Assembly (NCBI RefSeq): GCF_010668805.1
Contig: NZ_WUFT01000002.1
Span: forward strand, 1-64,000
DNA: 64,000 bases
Reading direction: 5' to 3'
Source: Rhizobium phaseoli
GTDB lineage: Bacteria > Pseudomonadota > Alphaproteobacteria > Rhizobiales > Rhizobiaceae
The translations under genes were made by a program, and so were the position numbers. Positions 51,916 to 60,973 of this stretch are shown here, piece by piece. Below the pieces are notes generated by a model. It was not told the origin of the DNA, searched no databases, and saw only the letters and a program-made list of their open reading frames with translations. The first letter of the stretch is position 1; each line of letters opens with the position of its first letter.

Positions 51916-54900
51916 CTACCAGGGTGGCAAATCGGGGGCGAAGCGCTGCCGCAGATAGCTAGCGAGGGCCTCCCGTTCCGTGTCTGTGAATTCGCCGTTA
52001 AAGGACGGCATGTCGCGCAGATCCAGTCCGTCCGGCGCCTTCAGACCCTCGTCCAGAACGGCGAAGAGGGCATCGGGCACGGGCGCGCGCAGTGCGGCCG
52101 ACCGGCTGATCGGCGCAAGAGCCGCCGTGACTGTCCCGGCAAGCGCGGGCTCATGGCAGACGGCACAGGCGCTTTCGTAGATCCGGCTGGCCCGTGAAGG
52201 GGCAAGTTTGGCCTCAGCAACGCCCACAGCGGTCGAGGTAACACCCTCAGTCAGTGAGCTGAGATACGTGGCCATAGCTCGGATATCACCATCGGGCAGG
52301 GCGGAGAGGCTCGCGACAACGTCCGCCATCGGGCCGGATGCAGTTGCTGCTTCGGAATGCCCGCGGCGCAGATAGGAAAACAGCGTGTCCTCGTTCCAGC
52401 CGCGGGCGGCGGCCGGCGGCCCGGCAAGGGCCGGGGCATACCAGCCCTTGATCATGGCTCCGGTCAGCTCGGGCAGTTCCGCGCCGGCGACATTGCGCGG
52501 GGCATGGCAGGCGGAACAGTGGCCCGCCGCCTCGACCAGATATTTGCCGCGGTTCCATGTCTCGCTACGGGCCGGATCGGGCGTGAAGGGCGCGGCGTCA
52601 TGATAGAGCCAGTTCCAGGCGGCGAGGGCCGGTCGGAGGTTGGTTGGCGCGATCATCCGTGACGGCGGCGTTTCCTGGCGCACAGGCGTCAGCGTCTGCA
52701 TGTAGGCGTAAAGCGAGAACATGTCCTCGCTGTTGATCCTGGCAAAGGACGTGTAGGGGAAGGCCGGGTAGAGGTTATGGCCGTCGCGACTGATACCATG
52801 ACGCATCGCACGCTCGAACGCCTCGAAACTCCAGCGGCCAAGACCTGTTTCAGGCTCGGGGGTAATATTGGTGGAATATACCGTGCCGAAGGGGGTGACC
52901 ATTGGGCGCCCGCCTGCATTGGGCAGCCCATCATCGGCAGTGTGGCATGTGGCGCAGTTGCCAAGGGCAAATACCTGCCGACCCCGTTCGAGTGTCTCCT
53001 TGGAGAACGTGCCCGACGCAGGCGCAGCGGAAGGGGCAACGGACCGGTTGAGCGGCAGGGCGATAGTACCCATCGCAAGCATGCCGCCGATGACGGCGCT
53101 AAGCCCGAGCAGTTTCTTGCGCAGCGGGCTTCGGCTCCGGAGCGGGCGAGTCTCCGCGGCGGCGAGGGCGGGCACGGTCCCCGAAGCTGCCAGCGCTGCG
53201 CGCATTTTCTCCGGTGTAAACGGCACTTCGCGCATGCGCACGCCAGTTGCGTCGAAAATAGCATTGGCGATGGCCGCCGCACTCGGCACCGCCGCGCTTT
53301 CGCCAACGCCGAGCGGAGGATCCCCGGGTCGCGCGATCAACATGGTTTCAATCTCGGGCACGGCAGGAAAAGTCTGGATCGGATAGGCCGCCCAGCTTTG
53401 CGGTGTGGGAGAAATTTCGTTGAAGGTCACTTCCTCATGCAACACCCGGCTTGCCGTCTGAATGGCATTGCCATGGATCTGCTGGCGCACGCCGTCCGGA
53501 TTGATGACGAGGCCCTGATCCTGGCCGATGAAGATGCGGGTGAGCGCGACTTCACCGGATTCCGTGTCCACAGCGACATCCACCACCCAGGCGGCGGAGG
53601 CCGCTGCCGTGCCGGGGAAGCTGCCATGCACATAGGTGGCGAAGGCAAAACCCTGACCGAAGGCCATACGGCCTTCGCGACGCAGGCGCGGACCGACACG
53701 CTCCGCCCATCCTGCCTGTTCGGCCGTGCGGCGGACAAGATCGGCCTCCCGCGGATCGTCGAGATGGCGCAGCCGGAAGGCAACCGGATCCTCGCCCGCC
53801 TCGTAAGCCAGTTCATCCACGAAGCTCTCATGGGCGAAGGTGTTGGGTAGCGCGGAAACACCGCGCATCCATGCAGCCCGCACGATCGGTGCCATGTCAT
53901 GCACGGTTATGCGTCTGTGAGGAACCCGATAAGGCGGAATAATGGTGCGATCACCCATGTCGGAAGGTCGCGCCTCCGAACTGATGCAGCCCGTCAGCAG
54001 CAGCGACAGGTTCGGCCCCCGGTTGGATGGATACCAGGTGTCGATGGCATAGGCATGCAGTGTCCCGGCCTTTAGTCCGCCGTGCACTTCCATGAGTTGC
54101 GCGGCGCCTTTGGGCTCCCAGAGATGCTCTTGCGCGCGGGTGAGCTGAACCCTGACCGGCCGCCTGATGGCGCGCGACAGAAGCAACGCGTCGCCGCAAA
54201 CATCGTCGGCGCAATTGCGCCCATAGCAACCGGCAGCCTGATAGCGGCGGATCTCGACCTGCTCAGTCGGCACTCCGACAAGGACGGCCAGATCATCGCG
54301 CAGCATGTGCGGGTTCTGCGTGCCGGACCAGACGAGAGGCGTGCCGCCGTTCCAATCGGCGATGGCGCAGGACGGGCCGATGGAACCGTGTTCGTGATAA
54401 GGCCAGACATAGGTGCGCTGCCGGGCCACATCGCATTCGACAACAGCCCGGCCAAAATCGCCGGCACGATCAAGACTGCGCGGCGTGGAGGGATGATCCT
54501 TCAGCGTCTGGCGCAGATCGGCCATGTCAGGGATGTCAGGCGGCAGGTGCCAATGCGCCGGCAAAGCCTCCGCGATTGCCTGGGCCTGGTCGGCCCGCTC
54601 TGCCACCACACCAAGGAAATCGCCGTGGCGGACGACCGCGATGAAACCGGGAAGGTTTCGTACGGCGGCCTCGTCGTAACGGATGAGGCTGTGCCCGACG
54701 AAGGCTCCGCTGTCGCGTCCGGCATAAGGCGGCCGGATGACATGACCGTGCGCCATATTGGCAACGTCTATGTCATGAATGTAGGGATGCGTCCCACGCA
54801 GCTTGTCAGAAAGGTCGCGACGGCCGGTCCTTTGGCCAACGATGCGGTAGTTCGCCTGCGGCTTGACGGGCGTCGTCCGGTCAAGCTTGAGCGAAATACC

Positions 54901-55326
54901 CTCTTCGGCAATGAGGTCACCATAACTACAGGACTTGTCACGCCAGCTGAGACAGCCCTCCTCAATAATGATTTCATCTATTGGGGCATTATAGCGGCGG
55001 GCAGCCTCCGCCACCAGGAAGACGCGGGCTTGCGCGGCTGCCAGACGCAGCGGAATGGCTGCAACCTGGATCGTTTCGGACGCGATGGTCGGCCCCTGGT
55101 CCGGGGTCGAAGCCGTATCGCCAAGCACCATATGCACCGCACTCAACGGCAGGTCCAGTTCCTCGGCGACGATCTGGGAGAGCGCAGTGTCGATGCCGGT
55201 ACCAAGATCCACGTGGCCGTTGTAACCAGTGGCAACACCACGCTCGTCTATTCTCAGGAAGACGGCGGGGCCGGTAGAGAATTCGTCATAGATCGAGAGG
55301 CTGCCGGGGGGAAGACTTTCAGTCAT
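51916..55326 (-). CDS. nicB: Nicotinate dehydrogenase subunit B, molybdenum plus three-heme subunit
   Basis: A 1136-aa subunit. Residues about 1-715 are the xanthine-dehydrogenase-type molybdopterin-binding large subunit, with catalytic Glu676 in GVGESAAVP. A single membrane-like helix lies near 738-758 (LLGLSAVIGGMLAMG). The C-terminal third has three cytochrome-c CxxCH sites: CATCH (791-795), CSACH (937-941) and CAVCH (1054-1058). This is the architecture of P. putida NicB, which hydroxylates nicotinate at C6 and passes electrons to the respiratory chain. I placed the start at ATG 55326, in the 8-bp ATGACTGA overlap with nicA; an earlier GTG is also in frame. Confidence 0.93.
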   Translation of the reverse strand: MTESLPPGSLSIYDEFSTGPAVFLRIDERGVATGYNGHVDLGTGIDTALSQIVAEELDLPLSAVHMVLGDTASTPDQGPTIASETIQVAAIPLRLAAAQARVFLVAEAARRYNAPIDEIIIEEGCLSWRDKSCSYGDLIAEEGISLKLDRTTPVKPQANYRIVGQRTGRRDLSDKLRGTHPYIHDIDVANMAHGHVIRPPYAGRDSGAFVGHSLIRYDEAAVRNLPGFIAVVRHGDFLGVVAERADQAQAIAEALPAHWHLPPDIPDMADLRQTLKDHPSTPRSLDRAGDFGRAVVECDVARQRTYVWPYHEHGSIGPSCAIADWNGGTPLVWSGTQNPHMLRDDLAVLVGVPTEQVEIRRYQAAGCYGRNCADDVCGDALLLSRAIRRPVRVQLTRAQEHLWEPKGAAQLMEVHGGLKAGTLHAYAIDTWYPSNRGPNLSLLLTGCISSEARPSDMGDRTIIPPYRVPHRRITVHDMAPIVRAAWMRGVSALPNTFAHESFVDELAYEAGEDPVAFRLRHLDDPREADLVRRTAEQAGWAERVGPRLRREGRMAFGQGFAFATYVHGSFPGTAAASAAWVVDVAVDTESGEVALTRIFIGQDQGLVINPDGVRQQIHGNAIQTASRVLHEEVTFNEISPTPQSWAAYPIQTFPAVPEIETMLIARPGDPPLGVGESAAVPSAAAIANAIFDATGVRMREVPFTPEKMRAALAASGTVPALAAAETRPLRSRSPLRKKLLGLSAVIGGMLAMGTIALPLNRSVAPSAAPASGTFSKETLERGRQVFALGNCATCHTADDGLPNAGGRPMVTPFGTVYSTNITPEPETGLGRWSFEAFERAMRHGISRDGHNLYPAFPYTSFARINSEDMFSLYAYMQTLTPVRQETPPSRMIAPTNLRPALAAWNWLYHDAAPFTPDPARSETWNRGKYLVEAAGHCSACHAPRNVAGAELPELTGAMIKGWYAPALAGPPAAARGWNEDTLFSYLRRGHSEAATASGPMADVVASLSALPDGDIRAMATYLSSLTEGVTSTAVGVAEAKLAPSRASRIYESACAVCHEPALAGTVTAALAPISRSAALRAPVPDALFAVLDEGLKAPDGLDLRDMPSFNGEFTDTEREALASYLRQRFAPDLPPW

Positions 55327-55807
55327 GCTGGGCTCCACGGATCAGCTCGGCCGCGCGTACGACGGAAGCGATGATCTCCAGATGTGTTCCGCAGCGACAA
55401 AGATTGTGGCGCAGAGCCGCGCGAATGTCTTCCCGCGTCGGTGACGGGTTATTTTGCAGGAGAGCGGCGGCGGTCATAACCATCCCGTTTAGGCAGTATC
55501 CACATTGCGCGCCTTCGCACTCGAGAAAGGCCTCCTGGACCAAAGAAAGAGCTCCGGTCACAGAATCGGATAGGCCTTCGAGCGTGGTAACGTCATGTCC
55601 AACGGCACGTTTTGCACGCAGCACACAGGCCCGTGCCGGCGAACCGTCGATGAGCACGGTGCAGGCGCCGCATTGCGCCTTGCCGCAGCCATACTTTGCC
55701 CCCTTGAGGCCGAGCTCATTTCTCAAGACGTCGAGAAGGGTTCGTTCCCCGGGATGCTGAAGGAGGCGCGCTGTCCCATTGACCGTCAGTTCGAGCGTAT
55801 TCGTCAT
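55319..55807 (-). CDS. nicA: Nicotinate dehydrogenase subunit A (2Fe-2S)
   Basis: A 162-aa ferredoxin-fold subunit of molybdenum hydroxylases. The N-terminal 2Fe-2S cluster ligands are Cys41, Cys46, Cys49 and Cys61 (CGKAQCGAC); the C-terminal ones are Cys102, Cys105, Cys137 and Cys139 (QCGYC, CRC). All eight are present. It transfers electrons from the NicB Mo site to the heme tail. Divergent from nicR with operator elements in between. Confidence 0.94.
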   Translation of the reverse strand: MTNTLELTVNGTARLLQHPGERTLLDVLRNELGLKGAKYGCGKAQCGACTVLIDGSPARACVLRAKRAVGHDVTTLEGLSDSVTGALSLVQEAFLECEGAQCGYCLNGMVMTAAALLQNNPSPTREDIRAALRHNLCRCGTHLEIIASVVRAAELIRGAQHD

Positions 55808-55854
55808 TGGTTCCCTCGGGCTCTCTTTTTGACCCTTGTCGGGAATTCAGCAGA

Positions 55855-55880
55855 AAATTCGTTTGTATGCAAACGAATTT
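55855..55880. promoter_or_regulatory. Candidate operator of nicAB
   Basis: An 11-bp inverted repeat AAATTCGTTTG / CAAACGAATTT surrounds a TATG spacer, 48 bp upstream of the nicA start. A third copy of one arm, AAACGAATTTG, recurs at 55921-55931. Symmetry and spacing suit a TetR (NicS-like) or MarR dimer. The whole 271-bp gap 55808-56078 holds no gene. Confidence 0.65.
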
Positions 55881-56078
55881 GCGCAGCATGTGCAGATTTT
55901 TTGCACAATCGGCAGGCAATAAACGAATTTGTTGGATTATTAAGCAGTCTCTGCCCGCGCCCGCCTTCGCTGCGCCAGGCGCCGCTTCATCGAGAGCGCT
56001 TATGCGGGATTCCGGCTTGACGTCAGGCATTGGGATGTTGCAGGTCGACCTTGTTTCTTCAGAAGCTGGAAATCGCCG

Positions 56079-56507
56079 ATGACCGACCGGAACGAAAGTT
56101 ACGTCCTTGACGAGCAGGTCGGCTTCTTGCTGCGTCTCGCCTATCAGAGGCATATGGCCCTCTTCATGGAGCGCATGACGGGCGGATTGACCCCGACGCA
56201 ATTCTCCACACTCTACCGACTGCGTGAGGCGTCGGAGCCGCTTTCGCAAAACGCTCTCGGCCGTCTTGTCGGGATGGATGGCGCCACCACCAAGGGCGTC
56301 GTGTCGCGCCTGCTGGCGAGAGATCTGATCCATGTGGAGAAGGACGGCGAAGATCGAAGACGCTACACGCTTTTCATCACCGACACCGGCTGCCGGCTGC
56401 TCGATGCAGTGCTGCCGGACGTGAAAGGCAGCAGCGAGACTACGCTTGCCCCTTTAGCGCCTTCGGAAAGGGAGCAACTTCTGCAATTGCTGAAACGCCT
56501 GATATAA
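56079..56507 (+). CDS. nicR: MarR-family regulator (NicR-like)
   Basis: A 142-aa winged-helix regulator. GGLTPTQFSTLYRLREASEPLSQN is split over residues about 30-55, the recognition helix is LGRLVGMDGATTKGVVSRL, and the wing DGEDRRRYTLF follows. In P. putida NicR represses the lower nic genes until 6-hydroxynicotinate binds; position and family support the same role here. Divergent from nicAB and upstream of the TetR gene. Confidence 0.82.
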   Translation: MTDRNESYVLDEQVGFLLRLAYQRHMALFMERMTGGLTPTQFSTLYRLREASEPLSQNALGRLVGMDGATTKGVVSRLLARDLIHVEKDGEDRRRYTLFITDTGCRLLDAVLPDVKGSSETTLAPLAPSEREQLLQLLKRLI

Positions 56508-56583
56508 AATTATACATTAAGATAATAAACGGCCTAAACACTGCCAGTGAAAAAGCGCGCAAGCGCCTGACGAGGACGATCGC

Positions 56584-57273
56584 GTGGCCGAGCAAAAGCT
56601 CCAAACAAAAAACCGCAGTCCCGGGCGACCTCCGAGAACCGATAGCTTTGGGAAGGCCTCGGATTTGCGCGACAGTATTTTGGATCATGCCGAATTGGCG
56701 TTCGCGGAAGCGGGCTTCGAAGGTGCCAATCTGCGGGAAATCGCCTCTCTTGCGGGGGTCAATCAGGCGCTGATCCGGTATTATTTCGGCTCGAAGGCCG
56801 ACCTCTTCGATGAATGCTTCAGGCGGCGCGGCGGAGTTTTGGCGGGACATAGACACGTCAACCTGGATCGGCTTTTAGAGATCAGCGAAAACCCATCGGT
56901 CGAGGATCTTGTTTTTGCCTACCTCAAACCACAGTGGGACATGAAGTATTCGAGCCCCAATGGCGCAGCCTTCGTCGCGATGCAGGCGCGGCTGCATGCT
57001 GAGCCTGAGGAGCATGCTCTACGTCTTCGAAGGGAAGTCTACGACGCTTCGGTCAAGCGCTATATATCGGCGCTTTCACAGGTGCTGCCTCAGGTTCCCA
57101 AGGACATCATCAGCGTGCGTATGGCCTTTCTTGTCGGCGCATATCTTTTCATGCTCAACGACTTGGGGCGCATCAGCGATCTCACCGAAGGTCATCTGAC
57201 ATCCTTCGGCAAGGACGAAATGCTCGACCAGCTCGTCCGCTTCCTCGCAGCGGGACTGCGCGCACCCGTCTAG
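56584..57273 (+). CDS. TetR-family regulator (NicS-like)
   Basis: A 229-aa TetR regulator, GTG start at 56584 preceded by GAGGA. The helix-turn-helix is NLREIASLAGVNQALIRYYF near residues 50-69, and the C-domain contains YLKPQWDMKYSS. In P. putida a TetR protein (NicS) represses nicAB in the absence of nicotinate or 6-hydroxynicotinate. It is 77 bp after nicR and 111 bp before nicE. Alternatively it may control a different operon; sequence alone does not tell. Confidence 0.8.
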   Translation: MAEQKLQTKNRSPGRPPRTDSFGKASDLRDSILDHAELAFAEAGFEGANLREIASLAGVNQALIRYYFGSKADLFDECFRRRGGVLAGHRHVNLDRLLEISENPSVEDLVFAYLKPQWDMKYSSPNGAAFVAMQARLHAEPEEHALRLRREVYDASVKRYISALSQVLPQVPKDIISVRMAFLVGAYLFMLNDLGRISDLTEGHLTSFGKDEMLDQLVRFLAAGLRAPV

Positions 57274-57332
57274 ACAAGACATAAACCGGCCGGCCGCCCA
57301 ATTCCTAGGCCAGCCGAAAATTTGTGCTTGTT

Positions 57333-57350
57333 ATTATTCAAATGAATAAT
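57333..57350. promoter_or_regulatory. Inverted repeat upstream of nicE
   Basis: ATTATTCA and TGAATAAT flank a 2-bp AA spacer, 34 bp before the nicE start, in an AT-rich stretch that probably contains the promoter. A MarR-type (NicR) site is likely because it differs from the nicAB operator. Confidence 0.6.
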
Positions 57351-57384
57351 TAATGTCTCTCCATCAGATCGATGGAGCCATGCA

Positions 57385-58134
57385 ATGAGAACCTATCGGA
57401 TCGGCCAGATCGTCCCGAGCTCGAACGTTACGATGGAGACGGAAATCCCAGCGCTGCTGCGCGCCCGCGAGATGATCGCGCCCGAACGTTTCACCTTTCA
57501 TTCGTCTCGCATGCGGATGAAGCACGTGACGAAGGAAGAGCTGGCCGCCATGGATGCCGACAGCGACCGCTGCGCGCTAGAACTTTCCGATGCCCGGGTC
57601 GATGTGATGGGTTATGCCTGTCTGGTGGCAATCATGGCGATGGGGCTCGGATATCATCGCCAAAGCCAGGCGCGCCTGCATGGCATCACGGTCGCGAACG
57701 GCAATCCGGCGCCCGTGGTGACGTCTGCCGGAGCGCTCGTAGACGGCCTAAAGGCTATCGGCGCCAAGCGCATCGCGCTGGTGGCGCCCTACATGAAGCC
57801 GCTCACGGAGTTGGTCGTTTCCTACATTCGTAACGAAGGGATCGAAGTCTCGGACTGGCGCGCGCTGGAAATCCCGGACAACTTGGCTGTGGCCGCGCAT
57901 GACCCGATGAACCTGCCGGAAATCGTCAAGGGCATGAAAACCAGCGATGTGGACGTCGTGGTGCTTTCGGCTTGCGTCCAGATGCCGTCACTGCCGGCCG
58001 TTTCCATGGTCGAGGCGATGACGGGCAAGCCGGTTCTGACGGCCGCCATTGCCACCACCTGGCAGATGCTGCAGGCCCTTGATCTCAATAGGCAGGTACC
58101 GGGCGGCGGCACGCTGCTGTCCGGCGCCTATTGA
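57385..58134 (+). CDS. nicE: Maleate cis-trans isomerase
   Basis: A 249-aa Asp/Glu racemase-superfamily enzyme that converts maleate to fumarate, the last nic step. The two cysteines of the catalytic pair are Cys79 (GYACLVA) and Cys197 (LSACVQMPS), both present. GYHRQSQARL and VVTSAGALVD are strong NicE-like segments. It opens the rightward nicEDXF operon; nicD begins 14 bp after it. Confidence 0.94.
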   Translation: MRTYRIGQIVPSSNVTMETEIPALLRAREMIAPERFTFHSSRMRMKHVTKEELAAMDADSDRCALELSDARVDVMGYACLVAIMAMGLGYHRQSQARLHGITVANGNPAPVVTSAGALVDGLKAIGAKRIALVAPYMKPLTELVVSYIRNEGIEVSDWRALEIPDNLAVAAHDPMNLPEIVKGMKTSDVDVVVLSACVQMPSLPAVSMVEAMTGKPVLTAAIATTWQMLQALDLNRQVPGGGTLLSGAY

Positions 58135-58147
58135 GGAGGGCGGGCAG

Positions 58148-58945
58148 ATGGCAAAGGGATATCATGTTCATGCAAATGGAATCCGCCAGCATCTCCTCCA
58201 TTTCCCGGGGCAGGGGCCGACAATGTTGCTGGTTCCGGGCATTACTTCCCCCGCTATTACCTGGGGCTTTGTAGCCGAGAGATTGGCCGCGGCCTTCGAT
58301 GTCCATGTACTCGACGTGCGCGGTCGCGGACTGAGTGAGGCGGGCAACCTTGATTATTCGCTGGATGCCATGGCAGCGGACGTCGTGGCATTGGCGACAA
58401 CGGCGGCAATAGGCCGTCCGATCGTGCTTGGCCACTCAATGGGTGCGCGCATTGCCATTCGTGCGGCCCGCCAGGCTCCCGATGCATTTTCGGGCTTGAT
58501 ACTCGTCGATCCTCCGGTTTCAGGCCCGGGACGGCGTGCCTATCCGTCCGCCTGGAACTGGTACGAGGACTCCATCCGGATGGCGCAGAAGGGCTGTTCG
58601 GGACAAGACATGCGCAGTTTTTGTCCGAGTTGGACAGATGGGCAGAATGCGCTGCGTGCAGAGTGGCTGCACACTTGCCAGCTCGATGCGATCCGCACCG
58701 CCTATGACGGTTTCCATATAGACGACATCCATGCCGACCTTCCCGAGATTACCGCGCCGGCCCGGCTGGTCGTTGCCGGTGGCGCGACCGTGATCGGCGC
58801 GGCCGACATCGACGAAATCCGGCAACTGAAGCCCGGCATCGACGTGCGCATCGTCGAAAAGGCCGGCCACATGATCCCCTGGGACGACCTCGAGGGGTTC
58901 CTCTCCGCCACCGTCGACTTCCAGCCCATCCGCACGACGAACTGA
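58148..58945 (+). CDS. nicD: N-formylmaleamate deformylase
   Basis: A 265-aa alpha/beta hydrolase. VPGITSP near residue 29 is the oxyanion region, nucleophile Ser97 is in LGHSMGAR, Asp121 in VDPPVS, and the His in KAGHMIPW. These match the catalytic set reported for P. putida NicD, which removes formate from N-formylmaleamate to give maleamate. ATG 58148 follows GGAGGGCGG; the longer ORF back to 58049 lies in nicE. Confidence 0.93.
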   Translation: MAKGYHVHANGIRQHLLHFPGQGPTMLLVPGITSPAITWGFVAERLAAAFDVHVLDVRGRGLSEAGNLDYSLDAMAADVVALATTAAIGRPIVLGHSMGARIAIRAARQAPDAFSGLILVDPPVSGPGRRAYPSAWNWYEDSIRMAQKGCSGQDMRSFCPSWTDGQNALRAEWLHTCQLDAIRTAYDGFHIDDIHADLPEITAPARLVVAGGATVIGAADIDEIRQLKPGIDVRIVEKAGHMIPWDDLEGFLSATVDFQPIRTTN

Positions 58946-58958
58946 AAAGGACCCAGCC

Positions 58959-59990
58959 ATGGACCATGCGAGCTTCACCGAAATCTGCCTGCACCAGTTG
59001 AAGATGTCTGGTGTTCGCCAAGGCGAAAAACTGATCGTGCTCACGCAGGGAAGTGATCGCCTGGACTATGCGGACGCCTTCATGGCGGCGGGCCAGCGCC
59101 TCGGCGCAAGCATGTATCACATGCGCCTGCCCGCACCCCTGCCGGTCGGCGGCTGGAATGTCGGCGTCACTGGCCTTGCCGCCATGCCCGATGCGGTCGA
59201 AGCGCTGAAGGCCTGCGATATGCTGATCGACTGCATCTTTTTGTTGTTTTCGCCGGAGCAGATGGCAATCCAGGCGGCCGGAACGCGAATCCTGACCGCC
59301 GTGGAGCCACCGGAACTGCTGGCTCGCATGTTGCCGACGAAGGAGATCCGCGAGAAGGTCGAAATCGCCGGTGTCATGTTGGCCAAGGCCAAGGTCATGC
59401 GGATCACGTCACCACATGGAACCGACATTAGCTACAAACTCAATACCTATCCGACAATCACCGAATATGCTTGTACCGACGAGCCCGGCCGTTGGGACCA
59501 CTGGCCGTCAGGCTTCGTCTTCACCGGTGGTGACGACGACGGCGTGGACGGTCAGATCGTGGTGGCACCCGGCGACATTCTCCTGCCGCAGAATATCTAC
59601 GTCCGCGATCCGATCGTCTACACCATCGAGAAGGGCTGGGTGACCGACATCCGTGGCGGGCTCGACGCGCAATTGGTCAAATCCTACATGGAGGATTTCA
59701 ACGATCCGCGTGGCATGGGTATGAGCCACGTCGGCTGGGGCATGAACCCGCATGCGAAATGGCACAACCTGGTCCCCGGCGCCTTCCCGGGCGGCATGGG
59801 CATGGAACCACGCAGCTTCTATGGCAACGTTATGTTCTCCACCGGCCCCAACAACGAATTGGGTGGGCCCAACGATACGGCCTGCCACCTTGATATCCCC
59901 ATGCGCGGATGCTCGCTGTTCCTAGACGACGAACCGGTCGTCATCGACGGCGACATTGTTGTGAAGGAAATCCAGATGGTGCGTGGCTGA
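58959..59990 (+). CDS. nicX: 2,5-dihydroxypyridine 5,6-dioxygenase
   Basis: A 343-aa Fe(II) ring-cleaving dioxygenase that opens 2,5-dihydroxypyridine to N-formylmaleamate. The probable iron ligands are His257, His310 and Asp312 (HVGWG and CHLDIPM), each eight positions before those of the P. putida enzyme. The whole protein has the family's GSDRLDYADA and HWPSGFVFTG segments. 13 bp after nicD. Confidence 0.94.
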   Translation: MDHASFTEICLHQLKMSGVRQGEKLIVLTQGSDRLDYADAFMAAGQRLGASMYHMRLPAPLPVGGWNVGVTGLAAMPDAVEALKACDMLIDCIFLLFSPEQMAIQAAGTRILTAVEPPELLARMLPTKEIREKVEIAGVMLAKAKVMRITSPHGTDISYKLNTYPTITEYACTDEPGRWDHWPSGFVFTGGDDDGVDGQIVVAPGDILLPQNIYVRDPIVYTIEKGWVTDIRGGLDAQLVKSYMEDFNDPRGMGMSHVGWGMNPHAKWHNLVPGAFPGGMGMEPRSFYGNVMFSTGPNNELGGPNDTACHLDIPMRGCSLFLDDEPVVIDGDIVVKEIQMVRG

Positions 59991-60021
59991 CGAGCACTCT
60001 TTCCAGCCTGAGGGGTAACAC

Positions 60022-60651
60022 ATGTCGCAGCAGGAAACCTACAAGACCGCGGGGTTCGGGCAGCCCGTCCCGCGGGGCATTCGCCCAGGAATCGTCGTCG
60101 TTGATTTCACCTACGGGTTCACCGACACGACCTATCCGACGGCTGCTGACATGACGACGGCTATTGCTGCCACACGGCACCTCACCGATATTGCCCGCGT
60201 CAAGGGGATGCCGGTGATCTATACGACCATCGCCTATCATCCGGGTGAACTTAACAAACTGCCTTGGTTGCGCAAGGCAACCGGCATGGCGGCGCTGATC
60301 GAGGGCAGCCGGCTTGTGGAGATCGATGCGGCCACCGGTATCCAGCCCGGCGACCCTGTGATCACCAAGAAGGGCGCATCCGCGTTCCATGGGACGTCTC
60401 TTGCTGCGCTTCTCACCGGTGCCGGCGTCGACACGCTGGTTGTCGCCGGTGCGACGACCTCAGGCTGCGTCCGGGCAACCGTCGTCGATGCCGTGCAGTC
60501 AGGCTTCAACGTGCTGGTCCCGGCCGATTGCTGCGCTGATCGCGCCATCGCACCGCATGAGGCCAATCTTTACGATATGGATCAGAAGTACGCAGACGTC
60601 ACGGATGCTGATGATATCGAGCGGTGGTTGATCTCTCTCTCCGATCATTGA
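60022..60651 (+). CDS. nicF: Maleamate amidohydrolase
   Basis: A 209-aa isochorismatase-family cysteine hydrolase: Asp28 (VVVDFT), Lys117 (KKGASAFHG), and nucleophile Cys149 in TTSGCVRA. It deaminates maleamate to maleate and ammonia. Similar to P. putida NicF. Last enzyme gene of the rightward nic operon, 31 bp after nicX. Confidence 0.94.
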   Translation: MSQQETYKTAGFGQPVPRGIRPGIVVVDFTYGFTDTTYPTAADMTTAIAATRHLTDIARVKGMPVIYTTIAYHPGELNKLPWLRKATGMAALIEGSRLVEIDAATGIQPGDPVITKKGASAFHGTSLAALLTGAGVDTLVVAGATTSGCVRATVVDAVQSGFNVLVPADCCADRAIAPHEANLYDMDQKYADVTDADDIERWLISLSDH

Positions 60652-60973
60652 TGATTCCTGTCACAGCAGCTTCTACAAGCTCACAGTTCAAGCGGCCTTC
60701 AAGGCGGGGGGCGCTTCGATCCCACCTCGATCGACATCAGGGATTCCAACCGCGTCGCTTGGCAACCTCGGCCGCTCCGAACAAAACCTGCGCGAGCGTT
60801 TGGAAGCAACAGAATTGAAATGGGCGGCTAATCAGGCCGTGACTGTGATCTCGGCTTGTTGCTCTGCAAAGGCAGAAATTGGAGGCGCATTGTGCTTCCG
60901 CTGAACTAAAACACCTTGTAGAACGGGTAATCTAAAGCCGGATCGCCGTCGTCTCTCTCCTGTAGGATTTCCG
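60652..60973. other. Intergenic stretch, no gene supported
   Basis: 322 bp separate nicF from the xdhC-like gene. A frame reading EQNLRERLEATELKWA is open for some length but matches nothing I recognise. No clear promoter or terminator hairpin was identified, so whether xdhC is transcribed with the nic genes is open. Confidence 0.45.

Noticed and set aside
54082..55374. 430-codon plus-strand frame within nicB
   Set aside because: Antisense shadow of the NicB molybdenum domain, with no motifs.
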